Source of the DNA: Pseudomonas syringae CC1557
GTDB taxonomy: Bacteria > Pseudomonadota > Gammaproteobacteria > Pseudomonadales > Pseudomonadaceae
NCBI RefSeq assembly: GCF_000452705.1
Contig: NZ_CP007014.1
Coordinates: 4,866,501-4,930,500, forward strand
Direction of reading: 5' to 3'
DNA: 64,000 nt
A program made the translations under genes and the position numbers. Below are positions 59,887 to 64,000 of the stretch, one piece after another; the stretch's first letter is position 1; each line of letters begins with the position of its first letter. Below the pieces are notes generated by a model that had not been told where the DNA came from, did not search any database, and saw nothing but the letters and a program-made list of their open reading frames with translations.

Positions 59887-60822
59887 ATGTCATTAACAAA
59901 ACCGTTCCTTAGCGCTTCCGTGCTCGCCATGGCGATCCTTTGGTTATCGTCCACGGCCTGCGCCACCGAAAATGCTGCGCCCACGACAGCCGCTGGTGTT
60001 TTCGACTTTGGCGCTGGCTTCATGCCGCCCTCCACTCCCAATGGCACCGTCGGCACCCGCATCAGCAACTACCGGGCAGATGTCATCAAGGACAGTCACG
60101 GCAATAACAGCCCCAACGATTTTCATATAAACGTCCTGGCGATCGGCCTCGCTTACTTGCGAATGACCGAGCAGGAGTTTCTCGGTGCCCGCTATGGTTT
60201 CGCGGTGGTGCCGATCTTTTTCAAGATGGATGCAGACCTGGGTGTGAATGCCGGGGGACAACGGGTATTCAGCGACAGTGCATCGCTCTTTCGTCAGGCG
60301 GACCTGCAAGTGGTGCCGATCATCCTGGACTGGAAGCTCGGGCCGGGGCTGGGCATCAATACCCAACTGATGTTTCAGGCGCCCACCGGGGACTATGACA
60401 AAAACCGTCTGGTCAGCCCCGGTACAAACCACTGGACGGTTTCTCCGCAGTTGAATGCGACCTACATTTCACCCGGTGGCTTCGAGGTTTCCTCGAGCTT
60501 TCAGATCGATATAAACGCGCGTAACCCCGACACCGATTACCGCAGTGGCGTTGAGTACCGACATGAGTTTGCGGTGGGCCAACATGTGGGCGACTGGACC
60601 GTCGGCATTGGCGGCTACTACTACCGGCAGCTGTCTGACGACGACGCGCCGGGGCTGACCCGCGGCAATCGCGCCCGGGTACTCGCCGCAGGCCCTGCAG
60701 TAAGTTACTTCAAACCCGGCGCCGGGCTGCCCCCCATCTGGCTGCACGCCTACAAGGAGTTCGACGCACGCAACCGTGCCGAGGGCTACACCGTGGCGCT
60801 GCGTACCGGCATCAGTTTCTAA
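59887..60822 (+). CDS. SphA/MetA-type outer-membrane channel
   Basis: A 311-aa exported beta-barrel protein of the SphA/phenol meta-pathway (PF13557) kind, which takes up aromatic and other catabolic substrates across the outer membrane. The signal peptide MSLTKPFLSASVLAMAILWLSSTACA ends at ACA, then alternating hydrophobic strands run to the terminal Phe (TVALRTGISF), as for OM barrels. GAGFMPPSTPNGTVGTRISNYRAD is the family start. The ATG at 59887 is used, six bases after a TTG in the same frame. It lies between a LuxR regulator and an amidase. Confidence 0.88.
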   Translation: MSLTKPFLSASVLAMAILWLSSTACATENAAPTTAAGVFDFGAGFMPPSTPNGTVGTRISNYRADVIKDSHGNNSPNDFHINVLAIGLAYLRMTEQEFLGARYGFAVVPIFFKMDADLGVNAGGQRVFSDSASLFRQADLQVVPIILDWKLGPGLGINTQLMFQAPTGDYDKNRLVSPGTNHWTVSPQLNATYISPGGFEVSSSFQIDINARNPDTDYRSGVEYRHEFAVGQHVGDWTVGIGGYYYRQLSDDDAPGLTRGNRARVLAAGPAVSYFKPGAGLPPIWLHAYKEFDARNRAEGYTVALRTGISF

Positions 60823-60869
60823 GTGGCGTACGCACCGTGACGGCACATTTTCAATCCTGGAGACGATCA

Positions 60870-62321
60870 ATGAAAAACCTGCACGAACTATTCAATACGC
60901 TGGACGGACGTGGCCTGGCAGCACTGGTGCGCAATGGCGAGGTGAGCCCGGCCGAGCTGCTGGAAACCGCTATCGCGCGGGTAGAGCAGGTCGAGCCTGG
61001 CCTGAACGCCGTCAGCGAAAGGCTTTACGATCAGGCTCGTGGCCAAGCGAGCGGGAGTAGCGTCAGGCAGGGCGTCATGGCGGGCGTACCGACCCTGGTG
61101 AAAGACATGTTCACCCCGATGGCAGGGGCACGGATGACCCATGGTTCCCATGCGCTGGGCGAGTTTCGCTCAGACATCGACTGCGAAATTGTCAGCCGAC
61201 TGCGCCAGGCAGGCTGTCAACTGATCGGAACAACCACTGCCCCTGAATTCGGCGTGTCCTACAGCACCGAATCGCAACGCTTCGGCGCGACCCGCAACCC
61301 CTGGAATCCGCAACACAGCGCGGGCGGTTCCAGTGGGGGTGCGGCGGCTCTGGTTGCGGCGCGCGCCATTCCGTTCGCCCATGGCAACGATGGCGGCGGC
61401 TCGCTTCGTGTGCCAGCCTCCTGCTGTGGTGTATTCGGCTTCAAACCCTCGCGCGGCTTATTGCCATCCGGTCCGATGGTCGGCGAGGGCTGGGCAGGTC
61501 TGAGCACGGCTCATGCGATTACCCTGTCGGTAGGCGACAGCGCCGCCCTGCTTGACGCCACTGCCGGGAGCGACCTGGGGGCTCCCTATGCGGCCCCCAT
61601 GCCGGCGACGCCCTTTGCACACGCCGCAGGACGCGATCCCAAGCGCCTGAAAATCGCCCTGATCTCGGCAATATCGCCGTGGCCCGCCGAACCTGAAGCA
61701 CTGGCCGCATTGCAACACACCGCGGCCTTGCTGGAGGCGCTCGGCCATTACGTGGTTCCGGCGACATTGCCAGTCCGACTGCCTGAATTCCTTGATGCGA
61801 CGTTCGACATCATCGGCTCACACACCCAGGGCTACCTCGATCTGCTGGGGAAAATGCGCGGTTTCCCGGTGACCATGGAAGAGCTGGAACCGCGCACCCG
61901 TGTCATTCTGCGCGAGCGCGGGCAGTTGCCTGCAACACGCTACATTTCGGCGGTCGAATCGATGCATGCACTGGGCCGGGCGATGGCCGGTTTCTTCGAA
62001 GAGTACGACATTGTCCTCACCCCGACGCTCAACCGCGCTCCACCCCGCCTGGGAGAGCTGGCCTTCGACGACGACAGCCGATCCCTGCAGGACTTCATAG
62101 CGCTTTCGCACAGTTACTCGCCCTACACAGCGATCTTCAACGCAACAGGTCAGCCGGCCATGTCCGTCCCCCTCTACTGGACAGCCGATTCGCTGCCAAT
62201 GGGTTCGCACTTCGTCGCGCGGTTTGGTGACGAACTGACCTTGCTGAGCCTCGCCGGCCAACTGGAACGCGCCCAGCCGTGGGCCGCACGCAGGCCGCCT
62301 CTGAGTGCTAATGCGGGTTGA
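60870..62321 (+). CDS. amidase-signature hydrolase, NylA-like
   Basis: A 483-aa cytoplasmic amidase-signature enzyme. The catalytic Ser-cisSer-Lys triad reads Lys78 (TLVKDMFTP), Ser154 (AGGSSGGAAALVAARAI) and Ser178 (GNDGGGSLRVPASCCGVFGFKPS). The extended similarity around GPMVGEGWAGLSTAHAITLSV is of the 6-aminohexanoate-cyclic-dimer hydrolase (NylA) kind, although the natural substrate is likely another cyclic or aryl amide. GGAG lies 8 nt before the ATG at 60870. It is last of the LuxR-channel-amidase set. The pairing of a channel with an amidase fits import and cleavage of an amide. Confidence 0.92.
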   Translation: MKNLHELFNTLDGRGLAALVRNGEVSPAELLETAIARVEQVEPGLNAVSERLYDQARGQASGSSVRQGVMAGVPTLVKDMFTPMAGARMTHGSHALGEFRSDIDCEIVSRLRQAGCQLIGTTTAPEFGVSYSTESQRFGATRNPWNPQHSAGGSSGGAAALVAARAIPFAHGNDGGGSLRVPASCCGVFGFKPSRGLLPSGPMVGEGWAGLSTAHAITLSVGDSAALLDATAGSDLGAPYAAPMPATPFAHAAGRDPKRLKIALISAISPWPAEPEALAALQHTAALLEALGHYVVPATLPVRLPEFLDATFDIIGSHTQGYLDLLGKMRGFPVTMEELEPRTRVILRERGQLPATRYISAVESMHALGRAMAGFFEEYDIVLTPTLNRAPPRLGELAFDDDSRSLQDFIALSHSYSPYTAIFNATGQPAMSVPLYWTADSLPMGSHFVARFGDELTLLSLAGQLERAQPWAARRPPLSANAG

Positions 62322-62523
62322 TGCGAGTGGGCTTTTGCCAGCAATGGAGGCAAGGTCACAGGAGTGGTCTTGCCCCTCGAAACCCACAGAAGCCAGGATC
62401 CCGCGCCTTTTCCCGTGCTGCGTGAACCCCATCACTGCTCAAGATGACTGCCTTTCATATGCCAGATAAAACCCGATGGGGTAGAATAGACGCCTTTTCC
62501 GCCATGCCCCCTTGAGGACTGCC

Positions 62524-63777
62524 ATGTTCAGCCGTGATTTGACTATCGCCAAGTACGACGCCGATCTGTTTGCCGCCATGGAGCAAGAAGCTCTGCGTCA
62601 GGAAGAACACATCGAGCTGATTGCCTCGGAAAACTACACCAGTCCGGCCGTCATGGAAGCTCAAGGCTCGGTCCTGACCAACAAGTACGCTGAAGGCTAT
62701 CCAGGCAAGCGCTACTACGGCGGCTGCGAGTACGTCGATGTTGTCGAGCAACTGGCCATCGACCGCGCCAAAGAGCTGTTCGGCGCTGATTATGCCAACG
62801 TCCAGCCACACGCAGGCTCACAGGCCAACTCGGCTGTTTACCTGGCCCTGCTGCAAGGCGGAGACACCATTCTGGGCATGAGCCTGGCCCACGGCGGTCA
62901 CTTGACCCACGGCGCCAGTGTTTCGTCCTCGGGCAAACTGTACAACGCCGTTCAGTACGGCATCGACGGCAACGGCATGATCGACTACGACGAAGTCGAA
63001 CGTCTGGCCGTCGAGCACAAACCGAAAATGATTGTCGCAGGCTTCTCTGCCTACTCGCAGATCCTCGACTTCCCGCGCTTCCGTGCCATCGCTGACAAGG
63101 TCGGTGCCTACCTGTTCGTCGACATGGCTCACGTAGCCGGTCTGGTTGCGGCAGGTGTCTACCCGAACCCGGTGCCATTCGCCGACGTCGTGACCACCAC
63201 CACGCACAAGACCCTGCGCGGTCCTCGGGGCGGCCTGATCCTGGCGCGCGCCAACCCGGAAATCGAGAAGAAGCTGAACTCCGCCGTATTCCCTGGCTCC
63301 CAGGGCGGTCCGCTGGAGCACGTCATCGCAGCCAAGGCCATCTGCTTCAAGGAAGCGCTGCAGCCTGAGTTCAAGGCCTACCAGCAACAAGTGGTCAAGA
63401 ACGCCAAGGCCATGGCCGGTGTGTTCATCGAGCGCGGCTTCGACGTGGTGTCCGGCGGTACTGAAAACCACCTGTTCCTGCTGTCGCTGATCAAACAGGA
63501 CATCTCCGGTAAAGACGCCGACGCCGCTCTGGGTCGTGCCTTCATTACCGTCAACAAAAACTCCGTACCCAACGACCCACGCTCCCCGTTCGTCACCTCC
63601 GGCCTGCGCTTCGGCACCCCGGCAGTGACCACTCGCGGCTTCAAGGAAGCAGAGTGCAAGGAACTGGCTGGCTGGATCTGCGACATCCTGGCTGACCTGA
63701 ACAACGAAACCGTGATCGACGCGGTTCGTGAGAAGGTCAAGGCCATCTGCGCCAAGCTGCCGGTTTACGGCGCTTGA
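62524..63777 (+). CDS. glyA: serine hydroxymethyltransferase
   Basis: A 417-aa PLP enzyme that interconverts serine and glycine with tetrahydrofolate and feeds one-carbon metabolism. The PLP lysine is in [20 protein letters not shown] (about residue 229). [34 protein letters not shown] is the family start. The ATG at 62524 with TTGAGGA upstream is used. A -10-like TAGAAT is at 62482-62487. Pseudomonads have more than one glyA; this is the copy next to morA (PA4602 place). Confidence 0.98.
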   Translation: MFSRDLTIAKYDADLFAAMEQEALRQEEHIELIASENYTSPAVMEAQGSVLTNKYAEGYPGKRYYGGCEYVDVVEQLAIDRAKELFGADYANVQPHAGSQANSAVYLALLQGGDTILGMSLAHGGHLTHGASVSSSGKLYNAVQYGIDGNGMIDYDEVERLAVEHKPKMIVAGFSAYSQILDFPRFRAIADKVGAYLFVDMAHVAGLVAAGVYPNPVPFADVVTTTTHKTLRGPRGGLILARANPEIEKKLNSAVFPGSQGGPLEHVIAAKAICFKEALQPEFKAYQQQVVKNAKAMAGVFIERGFDVVSGGTENHLFLLSLIKQDISGKDADAALGRAFITVNKNSVPNDPRSPFVTSGLRFGTPAVTTRGFKEAECKELAGWICDILADLNNETVIDAVREKVKAICAKLPVYGA

Positions 63778-63802
63778 TAAGCTTCGTGTAAACGCAATAC
63801 CG

Positions 63803-63836
63803 AAAGCCCCGGTTCGTGAGAACCGGGGCTTTTTTG
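63803..63836 (+). terminator. glyA terminator
   Basis: AAGCCCCGGTT pairs with AACCGGGGCTT over CGTGAG, with T6 after. It starts 26 nt after the stop codon. Confidence 0.95.
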
Positions 63837-64000
63837 CTTGAAGTTCGCCGTTAAAAGCGATCCTAAACATTCCTTTAAATAAAGTTTCAAACGTTTAATC
63901 ACCAAACAACCTATAACCGACAGCGCAATAACTCTTCGCACCAACTGTAAAACCATTCCTACATAAAACAAAGAACCTCCCTATTCAAACCAGATCTCAT
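63837..64000. other. AT-rich end of the window
   Basis: No supported gene or signal. The A/T-rich run (CCTTTAAATAAAGTTTC and following) may be a promoter region of the next gene outside the window. Confidence 0.4.

Noticed and set aside
62322..62523. Glycine riboswitch ahead of glyA
   Set aside because: The 200-nt leader lacks the tandem aptamer pattern; only a -10-like box was seen.
62818..63870. 350-codon minus-strand frame opposite glyA
   Set aside because: Antisense shadow of a highly conserved gene.

Overview
The window is Pseudomonas chromosomal DNA, most likely from the Pseudomonas syringae group. From about 8.7 kb onward the gene order matches the P. aeruginosa PAO1 block clpB to glyA (PA4542 to PA4602, recalled from general knowledge): clpB, pgeF, rluD, bamD, pilS, pilR, thiO, minor pilins, ispH, fkpB, lspA, ileS, ribF, murJ, rpsT, creA, proB, obgE, rpmA, rplU, ispB, fklB, a Lon-like protease, morA, glyA. 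A levansucrase whose catalytic residues fall exactly at the P. syringae positions (D62, D219, E303) supports the syringae assignment.

Region 1 (1-7975) is accessory. It holds the levansucrase, a GHL10-type glycoside hydrolase with AT-richer, enterobacterial-looking sequence, a LysE-type exporter, two TTG-started orphan genes, a LuxR and a LysR regulator, and several gene remnants: a decayed copy of the LuxR 3' end, a possible GlcG/HbpS start, and a piece of topoisomerase III. It abuts a tRNA cluster (Asn, Pro, Lys and a second identical Pro). That tRNA-Lys locus next to clpB is a known integration target of Pseudomonas islands (PAPI-1, PPHGI-1), so the region reads as an eroded genomic island.

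Region 2 (8.4-17.6 kb) holds the tRNA promoter, the disaggregase clpB, pgeF/rluD, the outer-membrane assembly lipoprotein bamD, and the pilS-pilR two-component system. Region 3 (17.6-24 kb) has an interspersed-repeat block, a TetR regulator with an efflux adaptor and RND pump, and thiO. The pump and thiO are each broken by a single-base indel. Region 4 (24-30.4 kb) is the minor pilin operon fimT-pilV-pilW-pilX-pilY1-pilE, with a second FimT/FimU-like pseudopilin facing the other way.

Region 5 (30.4-45 kb) is housekeeping: ribF-ileS-lspA-fkpB-ispH, murJ, rpsT (with an apparent one-base insertion), proB, obgE-rpmA-rplU, ispB, and an iron-regulated small gene behind Fur-box-like sequences. Region 6 (45-54.5 kb) has conserved Pseudomonas proteins of mostly unknown role, a Lon-like protease, a GreA/B-like factor and ettA. 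Region 7 (54.8-63.8 kb) has the GGDEF-EAL protein morA, a LuxR regulator with an outer-membrane channel and a NylA-like amidase (a possible catabolic module), and glyA.

No wholly new defence or mobile system was found. The strongest leads are the island scar at the duplicated tRNA-Pro, the decayed LuxR duplication, the three single-base frameshifts at short G/C runs (including one in rpsT, which points to assembly errors), and the regulator-channel-amidase module.
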